NCBI GenBank assembly: GCA_020631735.1 | Contig: CM036209.1 | Coordinates: forward strand, 3,881,451-3,945,450 | Length of the DNA: 64,000 nt | Source: Saccharum officinarum | Taxonomy: Eukaryota > Streptophyta > Magnoliopsida > Poales > Poaceae | Reading direction: 5' to 3' | Shown here: one piece after another, positions 1 through 11,439 of the stretch | Position numbering within the stretch: position 1 is the stretch's first letter | How the letters are laid out: every line of letters starts with the position of its first letter | Position numbers and translations under genes: made by a program | Notes under the pieces: generated by a model | Told to the model about the DNA's origin: nothing | The model's input: only the letters and a program-made list of their open reading frames with translations | Database searches by the model: none

Positions 1-1482
1 ACGGTCTCACCTGAGTCATCCTCCTCTTCAATGAAGAGTTTGGCATCTTTTTCTAAGGCTGACTCGGGAGATTCAAAGGGCGAAACCGACATGACCTCCT
101 TAGGTAGTTATGGATTGGGGAGAGACTTTGCCACCAAGTTTTTTGCTTGAGTGATAGGAATGGAAAAAGTTTCTCTCCCTAGCTTTATGTCTAGGTCCCC
201 TGATGTGGGTGGCTCTATGAAGAGTTTTTCTAGGGGATGCCCTATCATGATGTCAAAATCTTGGATGTCAAAGACATGGAAATCAAGGGCCATTTCGACA
301 TTATCATGATGCACTGTTATGTTGTGCAAGATCCCACGTCCTTCTAGGTTGGAGCGTGGGGCAACCCTAAGAGACTTGTTTGTCGGAGGAAGGGGTTCAA
401 CACCTAAGTTAGTGCGTGTGAAAGATGTGGACATGAGATTTGCTCTGACAGTAGGATTGTAAAGCACGTCCACTATGGTTCTATAGATTTGACATTGGAT
501 GGCAAAAGAAGGGTGTGCGAATCTGAATTTCTTCAGAAGAAAGCTCCGCTTCTTCCACCCATTCGCTGCTCAGAATAGAAGTCAACTCCCTAATGGATTC
601 CTTGAGGAATTCTTTGTCTAGAGGGTCAAGAGGAGTGATGGGAACTGGTGGTCTCTTTTGGTATGAGTATTTTGAGGTATTTCCGAAATCTTCATGAATT
701 TCGTCCTCGAAAAATGGAAATTCAGAAGGTTGGAAACCTTCCTCCGGAGTTTCCGGTTCGGGTGAGGGTCTCTGAATGGGAGATATTGGTTCGGCCTTGG
801 CTGAAGAGACTTCCTCATGGCTTGATTCGAGCTCTACATGGAGGGGTTCTAGGGAAGGAGTGTTCTCTAGAATGCGGTCTAGTAACGCTTCTCCTTCCAC
901 TATGGTTTTATGGTTGAACGAACCTCCGGCAGCGATATCAAGTTGTAGGATAGATTCCTTGCGAAAACCTAACCAAAAATGTTGTAACAACACATGGTTT
1001 GGTATAGACAAGTCTGGGCCAGAGTGTGCTAGGAGTAAAAATCTGGCCCAAGCTGCACCTATAGTTTCCTTCTCTTTTTGTTGGAAATTGAGAATCTCCT
1101 ATCACAGGGAAGTGATTCGAGTTATAGGGAAGAATGCGAGACAGAATCTATTCCTCAATTCTTCCTAATCTCCTTTTACCTTCCTTATGTTATGGGGGTA
1201 CCATTGTTTTGCCCTCTCATCAAGAGAGAAGGGAAACAACTTCCACCGAAGAGTTTCATGTGACATGTCCGAAATGGTTAGGCATGTACGGAGCTGCTCA
1301 AATTCCCATAGCTGATGATATGGGTTTTCATGATCTAACCCCGAGAAGGTTTGTTCCTGAAACATGGCTATAAAGCCAGGGCGGAGTTCATAGCTAGAAG
1401 CTGTGATTGGCTTCGAGGATTGTGGTGGCTCTAAGAACTCGCCCTTAGGAGCAGAAAGTTGTTGAATTGTTTTGTGCTCCAT
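1..1482 (-). mobile_element. Athila-like Ty3/gypsy gag-protease region, decayed, cut by window edge
   Basis: Three antisense reading blocks follow one another: 1482-1165, 1011-481 and 473-108. The first has gag-like text (WEFEQLRTCL, AKQWYPHNI). The second has LLQHFWLGF and DIAAGGSF, a pattern I know from grass Athila-type gag proteins, followed by an acidic, proline-rich linker. The third resembles the region around the retroviral-type protease (FDIMIGHPLEKL). Blocks one and two share a frame but are separated by several stop codons; block three is in another frame. The element is therefore dead. Its start lies just inside the LTR and primer site at 1565-2838, which fixes the minus orientation. 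The rest of pol would lie to the left of the window. Assignment to Ty3/gypsy is fairly firm; the Athila lineage is my inference from gag style and PBS type. Confidence 0.75.
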
Positions 1483-1564
1483 TGGAGAAGAATAAAAAAG
1501 AAAAGAAAGGTAAAAATAAAAGGATACACAGGCGAACTAGGTTCAGAGATAATTATGACAACTG

Positions 1565-1583
1565 TTCCCCGGCAACGATGCTA
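1565..1583 (-). other. Primer binding site of the minus-strand gypsy element (tRNA-Asp type)
   Basis: Read on the minus strand the sequence is TAGCATCGTTGCCGGGGAA. Its second half matches the GTTGCCGGGGA core of the tRNA-Asp-type primer site of Athila-like grass elements. The first bases have decayed. It lies between the LTR terminus (1592) and the gag start (1482), exactly where a PBS should be. Confidence 0.6.
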
Positions 1584-1591
1584 GAAATGCT

Positions 1592-2838
1592 TGTTGGTAT
1601 TTCTTACCGTAAGCGAAAGAATCCGCAAGCTACGGATATATCATCATAGCACTTCACCCGGAAGTATTCAAGGTATCGTATTTTCCCAAAGGAACAGATG
1701 TGTAAAGTCTCTTAGCTAGTTCGCCCAAGATAACAAGAAGAAGGATAGCCCAGGTAGTGAGGTTTATGTAAGGATAGATATCCTAAGTTAAGATAACTTT
1801 GCCACTACAGACTTGCTTCGAGCACCAGATAACACTTGGTCTGCTAAGCGTTGCTGGCCTATAGCTCTATGCCGTATCCAAACATGGGGGATTACGAAGG
1901 ACGTACATGGCTGTCACCACCTGCCGCCTACCCCTCAACCGAAGGATATGAGACAAATGAAGGTAGCCTCAAGCCTAGACACCACGTCTATGCTATTGAC
2001 TACTACTCTAGCGCGCATGCAAGGGTTATCCATCTTTATCAGGGCCCTTCTACTAGAGTATCCGTCACGAGGACGGACAACGAACCCGCAAGAATATTGT
2101 GATCAAAGATATCTTTTCTTAAGAACTCAACACCAAAGATAAACACGAACCTTATACTCTAAGTAGTACTTGTTTCGTTGGGGTACAAGTGTAGAGGGAG
2201 CCGACAACCCCGACACTCCATCCACACGATTACTAGGGTCGCCAAGTACAAGAAGTAGAGGTAGCTGACACTCCGATACTCCTCCAACTCGTAGCTCACT
2301 CACTCCCTAATCTAATTCTAGCTAAAGCCTAGGTAGGAATGAAGCCCTTCTTCTCTCCTGCTCTCTTATGTGTTGATGCTGAATTGTGAAGAAGAGGCCT
2401 CCCTTTATAGCTTGAGGAGGTTGGTTTGGTGAGGTATTTTAGGAAAGCACCCATGCAACCGACCTCCCTGTGCATTGATTGCACCGCCGAAGAAGGTGGG
2501 GCTAGACGAAGCTAGGGGCGGTGCGGCTGCACCCACCCTGGCCTGCGTGCTTGGCCACCGCCTTCGACGTGTGGGCTCTTGGCTGGGCCTGGATGCCTCC
2601 CACGCTGGTGCCCTGGCCCAAAGTTGGATTTTGTTTGGGCTTTGCTTCTATTTTGCTTGAATGCGCCTTCTCTGTTGCGCATTTTGGTGCACTTTCATGT
2701 GTTGCCCTGTAAAGCATGTATATACCAAAACTCATGGAAAATATGAGTTATAAAATCCTATTCTAAGTTTTGGTATTCATATTTGTTATATTTTGTTTAA
2801 ATGTTGGCGGTAGAAATGTGAGTTAAGAACCGCCAACA
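1592..2838 (-). repeat. LTR of the minus-strand Athila-like element
   Basis: The plus-strand boundary TGTTGGTATTTCTTA at 1592 is the reverse of an LTR ending in AAATACCAACA, next to the PBS. The other boundary is set at 2838, where a short hairpin (GTTGGCGGT at 2806-2814, ACCGCCAAC at about 2829-2837) ends in CA, typical for this family. The length would be about 1.25 kb. No ORF inside looks real. Because the hairpin is palindromic, it could instead belong to a plus-oriented LTR fragment beginning at about 2805, so the outer boundary is less certain than the inner one. Confidence 0.55.
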
Positions 2839-3107
2839 CCCACAACAAAGCAACCAACGTGACAAAGGTGACCAACATCCACTTTGACAAGTGGGACAAG
2901 CTTCTAGAAGAGGAAGGCTAGGCCCACCTATCATAGGGGGTCGCCCGACCCCCCTATGGAGGCTACCGATTCTCATTCTGCACCCACCGACTTGGTGCAT
3001 GCCTCCATGCACCCACCTTGATCTCCACCATTGATCTAAGGTCGGTTCAAGGACGGTTTGATCCAACGGAGCTTGATGGATGTCACTTGGATCGCTGATG
3101 TGGCGCC
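2839..3107. repeat. Probable LTR fragment between two gypsy LTRs
   Basis: No gene is visible. The stretch contains a palindromic GGGGGTCGCCCGACCCCC motif (2936-2953) and wording close to part of the neighbouring LTR at 3370-3560 (a GGGGTCGACCGACCCC palindrome followed by similar text). It is probably the front part of a related LTR that the LTR starting at 3108 interrupted. Confidence 0.4.
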
Positions 3108-4490
3108 TGTTGATGGTTGCTACATCAAAAATAAACCGTCAACTTTACCTGCTCAAATCCTTAAAACCAAACATCACCATAGGTTTAGAAGCTTTAAACT
3201 AACAAATTCCACAAGTCTTGGTGAATATTTGCATACAGGTTGATTTAGCCATTCTACAGGCCAAATTGGGCCATAATACGTCAAGTAATTTTGATGATCC
3301 ACAACGGACTCAGCTGAAAAGGGCCTCAAGATCATTATCCAAGACTTACCGCCAAAAATTAGGGCGAGAAGCTAACAGGGGGGTCGACCGACCCCACCCC
3401 TAGGTTGGCCAACCTGTGGGCCCCCCTGTCAGGCTCCCCTTCGACGTGGAGTCTCCACCACCTATGAGGATCAATCTGCACCATGCTTCTATGTCGATTT
3501 GAATCAAGGGACGAGATGAAGTCGTGACATGGATCGATGACATGGCACTGACTTGCCCCCTACTCCATCTCCCCTATAAAAGGCCCCCTAGACTCCCTCC
3601 AGAAAGGCATCGGCACATTACAAAGAAGAGAAGAACTCCCACAAACTTAGGGTTTTAGCATAGCTTAGTCAAGTCAGATCAAAGTAGAGTCGGGCTTCTG
3701 CTCGGATTCCGGATTCAGTCATCTAGAGGCTTGGTATAGCCCTTGTATCCAGTACATTCATCTTACATTATGACTTTGATCTTCATTTATATCATGTTCT
3801 TAGTTATTAAGTTTGTAATATGCTTTAATTATATGCCTAGTATAGTCGAAGTTATTGATACGATTATGCATAGGATCACAGAGCGCTCGATTGAGTATTC
3901 GAATTGGTTGAGTAGCCGAACCTTGTGTAAGCATGGTGCTTATACATTGTTTTGCCCGTGGATGCACCCTGCATGCTGGAACATATGGTAGACCGTGGGT
4001 GTGACAGCCTCGTTGGTCCTTTGTAATCCATCTCCCATATGTAGGACTAGTAGGACCCGGTCACGATGGAGATAGTATATTTAGCTATACTTCTCTTTAG
4101 AGATGTCCCTTATGCATATGAGTAGAGATAATCTTTTGGTATTGCTAAGTATATAAAATGATGGTATGCTATGACTTGTAATTAAGAACGACTTAGGAAT
4201 TAATCTCCCTTGTATTTATCTTAGACTAGTTATTGCTATCTTTTGGAGTCTCTCTCTGAATGTTATACTTATCATATACATCTATCTTTTGGTTTACCTC
4301 TGTTTAGAGCAAGTGTTTAGTTAGTGATTGCATCATAAGTATATATATTGTCAATCTTTCCCTTGCCATCATTTCTCCCTGTGGTAAAATATAAATAACG
4401 ATACTTGAAATACTCCTGGTGAAATGCTACAATGGTATTCTGTGCGCTTGCATAATTCTTATTTTCTTATTTGCATTCATAAATACCAAT
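3108..4490 (+). repeat. Solo or orphan Athila-like LTR, plus orientation, with TATA box
   Basis: It begins TGTTGATGGTT with the matching arm AACCGTCAAC about 30 bases on, the same terminal hairpin design as the LTR at 1592-2838. It ends in AAATACCAA, preceded by the family hallmark GAAATACTCCTGGTGAAATGCTACA at 4405-4429. A plausible TATA box (CTATAAAAGG, 3574-3583) lies mid-LTR. No primer site or gag follows at 4491, so it is a solo LTR or the remains of a nested element. Confidence 0.6.
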
Positions 4491-5330
4491 AGCGCTCCCC
4501 CTCACTCTAGCTATAAATACCCCCTAGGCTTCATTCTCATTCATGACACAATAGAGTAAACCATTCTCTAGTAGCTTTTAGCGAAGCTCTGCTGCAGTGC
4601 TATGAAATTAGGGAGAGAGTGAGGGAAGTCTTCAGGAGAAAGCCCTGGGCCTGTTAGGAGTTTTCTCCAAGGTGTACCTCAGCGGATGCTATCTTCTTGT
4701 AAGTAATACATCCGAGTTCTTTATAGTATTTGATATTCTGTCTCTGCTAGAAGTTATATAACTTGATCTTACTTGTACACCGCTTTTACTTTAGTATAGT
4801 ACCCTAGCCTCATTAGGGGAACTTAGTGAGCCAAGGTTAAAGTAGTAAGTGTAGTGTAGACGTGGTGTCTAGACTATATCTTGCCTGTGTAGACCGCTTG
4901 TCGCATGGATAGATAGTGGTAGCTAGCAGGTGGTGACAGCCCTATCTAGTCTCTGTATTCCACCACGTGTTTTAGGCAAGTTCTTAAAAGGTAGGGCCCC
5001 CATAACAAGGTAGCCGCATCAGATAGGGTTTCAACCCCCCCCCCCCCCCCACCCCCATATTGTTCGCCTATCGCCTCCTATAAGCGAGGGGGTGATAAAC
5101 CCCTTATAACTACTATCTTTACCATATATCATCGCTACAAAGATCCTCTTTACCCAAGCTTCATAGGCTCTTTTGTATCATCATAGGACGGTCTTGATCC
5201 TTAGTTAGTTCACTTCTCGTTCCCCTTGAAAATCGTGATACCTGGAATACTCCTGGTGAAGGCTACATTGACACCAATCTTAGAGGGTCGTCGACAACTG
5301 GTGAGTCACCATGACTCCAGCTGCTCTGAC
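4491..5330 (+). repeat. Further LTR-derived remnant with TATA box and poly-C run
   Basis: No coding frame is credible. The stretch has another TATA-like site (CTATAAATAC, 4511-4520), a run of 16 C at 5035-5050, and near its end (about 5240-5270) the words CCTGGAATACTCCTGGTGAAG, which echo the 3' end of the LTR at 3108-4490. I read it as LTR or leader sequence of a third related gypsy copy, now without its coding part. Confidence 0.45.
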
Positions 5331-5375
5331 ACCACCAACGTTAAATGGGACACTATGCCCAGCACACAAGTTCTT

Positions 5376-5836
5376 GATCTGCAGGTCCTAATCTTTTTTT
5401 TTTCACGACCATGCATAGCATGTATATCATTAAGGAGTTTTACAACGATTAGCGCTGGTTAGCCTAGAATGTGACTGGCACGCCATGGCCTCCCACCGAT
5501 AGCCCTGTAAGAGCCAAAAAGTGCCAACCGACGCAGCTAAGAAGTTATTATAAAGCAGCAATTTTGCGACAACAGAAACCCTGCCAGGCGTTAGGTCACC
5601 ACGGATGCCCACGACGCGGCGAGGTGGCTGTACCCCGCCTGAGTCCAGTGATCGCCCTCCAAAATCTTGGACACGACCGCGCTCGTTGTTTGAGAAGGGC
5701 CATCAAAAACTCTCCGATTGCATTCTTTCCATACGCACCATGCCCCCAGGATTAATAGGCTGTCAAATCCTTTTCTTCGCTGATTCCCCAGCCGCGCCCT
5801 GCTGAGCAGCCACCAGTCGATCTGCAGGTCCTAATC
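5376..5836. repeat. 18-bp target-site duplication around a LINE fragment
   Basis: The word gatctgcaggtcctaatc occurs at 5376-5393 and again at 5819-5836 without mismatch. Everything between is the inserted LINE fragment. Confidence 0.9.
5394..5818 (-). mobile_element. 5'-truncated LINE (L1 type), reverse transcriptase C-terminal tail only
   Basis: On the minus strand, starting immediately inside the duplication, the sequence encodes an open segment with SLLILGAWCVWKECNRRVF, the conserved text at the end of plant L1 ORF2 after the zf-RVT domain, and then stops. A non-coding 3' part follows and ends in a 10-base poly-A (poly-T at 5394-5403 on the plus strand). Perfect flanking repeats and the poly-A make this a clear target-primed insertion. 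Only about 425 bases were copied, so it never had coding capacity. Confidence 0.88.
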
Positions 5837-5866
5837 CATATAAGATGAACACTATCTATCTCTAAA

Positions 5867-5945
5867 TATATACTCCATCCCAAGTCTCAGCAAATAGCCA
5901 ATTCTCTCGTCCGCGTTCAGTGCAAGACTTGGGATGGAGTATATA
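5867..5945. repeat. Perfect 21-bp inverted repeat, MITE-like hairpin
   Basis: 5867-5887 and 5925-5945 are exact reverse complements with a 37-base spacer. The arm contains ACTCCATCCCA, reminiscent of Stowaway ends, but the unit is only 79 bases and has no convincing flanking duplication. Confidence 0.6.
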
Positions 5946-7581
5946 TCCATCTGGAGGCCCTCGTTCCGTTCCACTTGGAACTGCCGCAGATCCAAGGCCA
6001 TGGCTTGTCTCAAGTCTCAATGATGGCCCTGCCGCCGCTGGTCGGGGGATCCTGGTTCTCCGCGTCAAGCCTGCCGATCTTACTGCAGGGATCTGCAGCA
6101 ACAGGCGGCCAACAAAGCCTGCTGCACCCGGCCGAAGAGCACGAGGACCTACGTTGCATCGCTTAACTTTTCTTTCTTCGGAGCTCAGCTGATCGACCAT
6201 TCCCATCATTCATTTTTTGTTGCTTCAGAGAGAATATCGTATTGAAACATAGAAAGGGAAAAGCAATGATCAAATCAAAATCTCAAAGCATCCAGCTGCC
6301 CACAATATCAGAATGCATTAATCCATCCGTTCAAACGCCTGTTGAGTAACACAATTGTCAACCAAGATCATTTTCACGTTATACAGGTCTAAAGGGAGAA
6401 AATATTCATACCCACAGCCTTGTGCGGCAAAGACTTAGTTTACAAGAATATTATACGAGAGCAGCAAGTTCGTATCTTATTTGGAATGGTTGATCTGATC
6501 ATCTGAATACTATTACAGAATTTACACAGCATGATAAAAAAAATGTCCAAATGATCAATGACAAAGGAGACTAATACTTCAAGCAGGAGAACAATTGAGC
6601 TTAAACTTTGTCCACACCAATTCCTGCTCTGTATTTAACCATCACGGTATGGCCATTACAACAGGTCAACGGGGTCTGCTGACCAAAGTAGGTGCTGACC
6701 ATATTCCACAATCACTGCTACCTAGATACTGCAAACCAAAATAGCCATCTCAACACCATTCTTAAAAATATTTACCCCATATATTTAAATAAAACTTCAG
6801 GTACTATGAGGTACAAAATGTATGTTTAAACAGTCCATAACATATAGTCAGGGACGATTAGATGAACTACTAAGTTGAGAACTCTTTTCAGACTACAAAA
6901 GCCATAAACGTGATTCATAGGGTTAAAAAAATCAACCTGCAGGGGCTAAGACAGCCCCCAATCATTTTGTTAAGAAGATCTTCTCACGCAGGTCGAGAAA
7001 ACCCTGAACCCTGCCCCACCCATACAAAACGGACTGTTTGGGGGTGCTTATGTGTATATAAGTATATTTAGCGCAATGTCAAAGATATTCTATTCCAACA
7101 AGAACTGTAAAAATGTCTGCACCCATATGGAGCTTAAATGTAATTTCACTTTTTAAGAAAAGAAAATAAATAAGATTATCACAGCACATATGTCAGCGAT
7201 TTGACAGAAATATGTGTAGGATATAAAGCTCGAATCCCTACAGTGGCTTGTCTGATAGCAAGAGCTTACACCCAATCACCTTGTATTGGCAAATAAATTA
7301 GCCAATGTTTCCCTCTCTATCCAAAGGGATTCGGCCTAATCCCAACCTATTGACACAGGCACTAATTGCAGAATGGCCGAGTTAAGAAAACTGAGTTTTG
7401 AAGCACTATTTACTAAAAGATAGCAAAAAAATTAATTTTTTTGGCAACAGCCTAACTTTTTCGGTATGTCATATCAGACATGTTTTTGACAAAGAAAAAG
7501 GCTGCTAACCAGAAGACAAGAGCAACAAAACTGACCATGATACTCCCTCAAGGATCAGAATCCTCGTGATGCAAACGATAA
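5946..7581. other. Intergenic stretch, 3' flank of the resistance gene
   Basis: 5946-6195 is moderately GC-rich and open in two plus frames, but neither frame resembles a family I know. From 6200 to 7581 the sequence is AT-rich with no ORF of note. It should include the 3' UTR of the minus-strand resistance gene, whose stop codon is at 7582. I see no further gene. Confidence 0.4.
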
Positions 7582-10500
7582 TTAAGAAGACACTGGGTCA
7601 TTCTGAGAAATGGACAAGCCAGTTAAAGCAGCACAAACCACATGATGTCCTGTGATTTTATTTATAACAGAATCCACCTCGCCAGGTGGCATCTGGGCAT
7701 TAGTATCTTGTTCTGGTTCTTCAGGCAGAACAGGACATTCTATAATCTCATTTTCAGTTGCCCCTGATGCAGCAGAATCTTCTCCATGATCACCTTCCTG
7801 TGGATCAACCCTTTTCAGCAGGACTTTTGGCCTGTTCGGGTGATTGTTAGCTGCCTTCACCCAAATTGACTTAGTACTATTGTTGACCCTATTATCAAGA
7901 GTTACTTCCTTCAGGTGTTTGAAGCCTTTAATCTGAATACCAGAGAGGCCATCCAGATCTTTACAAAGCAGCTGAAGTGATTCAAGATACGGCATAGAAC
8001 CTTCTTCGATCTTTGGGAATGTTTTTGGACGTTTCAGCACAAAACATAGGTAGAGTAGAGTTCGTAACTTCTTATCCTTGATGGTGATCTCATCAAATTC
8101 CTCTGCAATCAGCTTCAGGTACCTTAGGTATTTCAAATCACACAAAGCTGTGAGAAGATCAGCTGTAAATCTTGTTGAAGACTGAAGGCACAGTTCAGTT
8201 AGTCCACGAAGTTCGTTAACAAATTGAGGCAGTTTTGAAAGCCTGCCATGTAATTTCAATGATGCAAGATAGCAGGGACTATGCAAGTCTTCCAGCAAGT
8301 CTTCAGACCATCCTTCAAAATGGACTGACAGAGAACGAGGGTCATCTGCTGACTTATTTACATCATCAATAAAATTTTGTATGGCCTCTTTAAGATTAGT
8401 CATGTTAGCATATGTTGCAGATGACTCACACCAGATCTTGAGCTTACGCAATTTTTTCATCTGACTCATAAGTTCCACAAATCCTTTACTTTTGTCAACA
8501 AGAAATCCTGCTAACGTCTGCAAATTACATTGTCCTGGAGATAGAATGGCTTTCTTTTGGAGCTTAAACTTTCCAAATAGATGAACTAAATTTGGCAGCT
8601 TCACAACTTCTGGATGTAGGATCGTTACAGCCGATCTTCTTAGATCGAGTGTCTCCAAAAGTTTTAATTGCTTTATTTTCTTAGGAAGATTGGTAACCCC
8701 GGCCCCTAGGCTTAGATATTTTAGAAGTAGCAGGTCGCACAATTCTTTGAGATTTCCATTTTGCAAGTTGGTACACTGTTCAAGATCCAAGACTCTCAGC
8801 AGCTGATACTTCCTGAGATCCAACACAGCATTACCCACATTACCTGCGACTATTAGAGACCTGACAAGCGATAGATCATATTCCAAATTGCTGACATCTG
8901 TAATACTGCTTTCACGGAGAGAAAGACGACGAACACGTTTGTGTTGAGGGCTCCTGTCACCAAACAAAGCAATGATGTTTTCAGAATGAGACTTGAGCGT
9001 AATGTACTCATGCATCATGCCATATGTTTTGCATGTCCTCACATCCGTGTTGTTGCTCACATCAATGGGTTCAATAATATTCTGGTCGATAAGCATCTTA
9101 AAAATTTCAACTGCTGGATCAATGCCTGAATTTGATGGCTTTAACAATCCCTCTGCTACCCATTGTCTCATTAACCTTTTCGTCCTGATTGGATGATCAC
9201 CGGGAAACATAGCAAAATATAGCAAGCAAGCTTTGTGGTCACGGGTAGGCAAGCTGGTGTAATCACTGATCAACAGCTCATGCAATCTTTTTAAGGTATT
9301 GTCAGTATCCAGACGAGCGCGTAGAAGATTGCAAGCATCTTGACAGACAGGTCCTTTTGGCCAACCTTCTTTTTGCATGAATTCACCAACAGTAGTCAGA
9401 GCAAGTGGTTGACCATCACATTTCTTCAAAATAGCTGCTGAATCTGGCTGAGGGTAATCTAAGTCTGTCACTGGACAAGCTTTTTTCAGGAACAATTGCT
9501 TGGAGTGGTCCTTATCAAGTCTTCCAATTTTGTGGATATAGCCATTGGTGCTCCTGCTGCAGATAGTAGCCACTGACTGGAACCTCGTTGTCACCACTAC
9601 TCTGCTACTATCATTAGAAGGGAAAGCAGATTTTATAGTATTCCACAGATCTGTTCGCATGTCATCAATTACAATGAAGAACCTAGAATGATTCAAAAAA
9701 TAGAACACCAAGATTAGCAGAAAAGCTACTCAGCAACCAAAACAATTAATTTAAGGTGTCTATAGAAGTCTATCATGGAATATGTTAGCCTATATATGCA
9801 GGATATGTTAGGGCCCAATTCCACCAGGATCACAAGGAAATTAAGGCTTATTCTTGGGAATCCCAATATCTTTAAATTTTTGAAACTGCTACATACTCAA
9901 ATATTTGTTAGGCATACTATGCCCCTATAATAGTATAAGCAGGTGGCAAATACCTTTTACATGTCACTGCTCCCAATGAATTTGGGCAATTATTTCAAAA
10001 GCTTCATAACTAAATCTACTGAACCGATTATGAATATGTTTCGTAGATCTTGAAGTATATTTGTGCTTTATATTCATTTCCTATTAACATATACTTCTGG
10101 TTCTGCTAAAAAACAATGTTTATCTGGTAGTTTACATTTTACTTTTATCAAAAAAATTACTTTTGATAATAAATCATAAAAAAAAACTCAACTAGGGGAG
10201 AGACATCCCCTTGATTTTGTCCTTTAGAACTTTGTGCCAGGCTTCAAGCCTTCAAACCTGAACCGGTAACGGGGTTTTGTCAACCCATGGACTTCAGCAT
10301 TTAACCAGTCTAACTCAGGTGAAGTTGGCTACTTTTGATGATAAAAGACAGAGTATTGTAGTTACTCCCTCCGTCTCTAAATAAATCAATTCATAGAGTT
10401 GTTTTAATTCAAACCTTTTTATGTTTGACCAAATTTATAGAAAAGAGCAACAATATTTATGACATCAAATGAACACATTATGAAAATATATTCCATGGTG

Positions 10501-11439
10501 TATCTAATTATACTAATTTAGTGCCATAAATTTTGGCGCTCTTTTTTCTATAAATTCAGTCAAACTTTAAAAAATTTGACTTAAGAGAATTATATGAATT
10601 GATTTATTCAGGGGCAGAGGGAGTACTGTAATGAAATTAATCTGAGAAATAAGTACGCAGCTATTTTCCATTTTCACAAAGAAGTTGACAGTATCTTACT
10701 TCTTATTATTCAGATGCTCTCTCAGATCAATGCTAAGCTGGAAGACATCAGAAATGTCCGCTGGCTGCTTGTGCAATTTCCGGAGTATCTCCCTTAAGAG
10801 CTCCCGTGAATCCCCATGTGCCGCAGAAACCCATGCCCTTTCATTGAACTTCTTGCCCTCGGGGCTTTCGTACAACTCATGGGCAAGAATAGTCTTCCCT
10901 AATCCACAGAACCCAACAATGGAGATTACTTTCAGCTGCTTTGGCTCCAGTTCTACCAACTGCACTCGGAGCTCCTCCAAGGGGACCTTCATGCCAAACA
11001 GTTCTTCTGGAAGGACAAGTCGATCCAACGATGATTGAGAATGGAGAGTACTAGAGGGATTGGACACTAGTAGTGCATCAGCTATGCTCTGTTGGAGTCG
11101 TTGCACCTCTGTTTTGAGTCGTTTCATCTCTTTGTCTAACTCCTCTATACTTGTCCTATTTGTAGAGTTAACAGATATTCCTTGCTCTATCCATGACGCA
11201 CGGTAGTTGATACGGTCTATACAATCTTCAATGTCATGAGCCAGTCTGCTCAATTCTTCAACCAATGGAATATTTTGCTCCAAGAGCTGTACGGAAGCAG
11301 TGATATAGGGAAGCTTATTCATCAGGTAGGTAACATCACTGTCAAACCTCTTGTACAGATTGTACTTCTTCTGTATCAGTGAAAACAACCTTGGCCCGAT
11401 ATTGTTTAGAAGTGCAATCAAAAGACTGGCAACTTCCAT
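7582..11439 (-). CDS. CC-NBS-LRR disease resistance protein (NLR), two exons
   Basis: Intracellular immune receptor of the Rx-type coiled-coil NLR class, expected to sense pathogen effectors and trigger defence. Model: exon 1 11439-10700, intron 10699-9683, exon 2 9682-7582, total 946 codons. The donor reads AA|GTAAGA and the acceptor TTCTAG|GTTC; joining gives NNKKFFIVIDDM, the normal kinase-2 context. Seen in order: an Rx_N coiled-coil domain (about 1-120) with a degenerate EDVID motif (DIEDCID, 69-75); P-loop GFCGLGKT (176-183); RNBS-A region (198-219); kinase-2 FIVIDD (249-254); RNBS-B VVVTTR (275-280); GQPLAL in place of GLPLAL (337-342); RNBS-D CLLYFAMFP (399-407); an MHD-position MHE (470-472); then leucine-rich repeats from about 520 to 870 and an acidic tail of about 70 residues. 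Length and domain order are normal. No stop or frameshift breaks it, so I take it as functional. The recognised pathogen cannot be inferred. Confidence 0.9.
10174..10329 (-). mobile_element. tRNA-derived SINE in the NLR intron
   Basis: The 156-base unit is flanked by a 16-base duplication with one mismatch (TACTTTTGATAATAAA at 10158-10173, TACTTTTGATGATAAA at 10330-10345). Read on the minus strand it starts with a pol III A-box-like GAGTTAGACTGGT, has a B-box-like GGTTCAGGTTTGAA, and ends in a T tract, as p-SINE-type grass SINEs do. The long flanking repeat supports target-primed insertion. The exact family is not identified. Confidence 0.62.
10365..10623. mobile_element. Stowaway-like MITE (Tc1/mariner type)
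   Basis: 259 bases with terminal inverted repeats CTCCCTCCGTCTCTAAATAA and, at the right end read in reverse, CTCCCTCTGCCCCTGAATAA. TA dinucleotides flank it (10363-10364, 10624-10625). Non-coding; it lies in the NLR intron. Confidence 0.88.

Larger units (their letters stand above)
9683..10699 (-). other. Intron of the NLR gene, with two transposon insertions
   Basis: 1017-base GT-AG intron placed between the P-loop/RNBS-A exon and the kinase-2 exon. It contains a SINE (10174-10329) and a Stowaway-like MITE (10365-10623) only 35 bases apart. The remainder is AT-rich and featureless. Confidence 0.85.

Noticed and set aside
4999..5018. CATAACAAGGTAGCCGCATC resembling the 3' end of small-subunit rRNA
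   Set aside because: Only about a dozen bases match; the surroundings are LTR sequence with no rRNA continuation.
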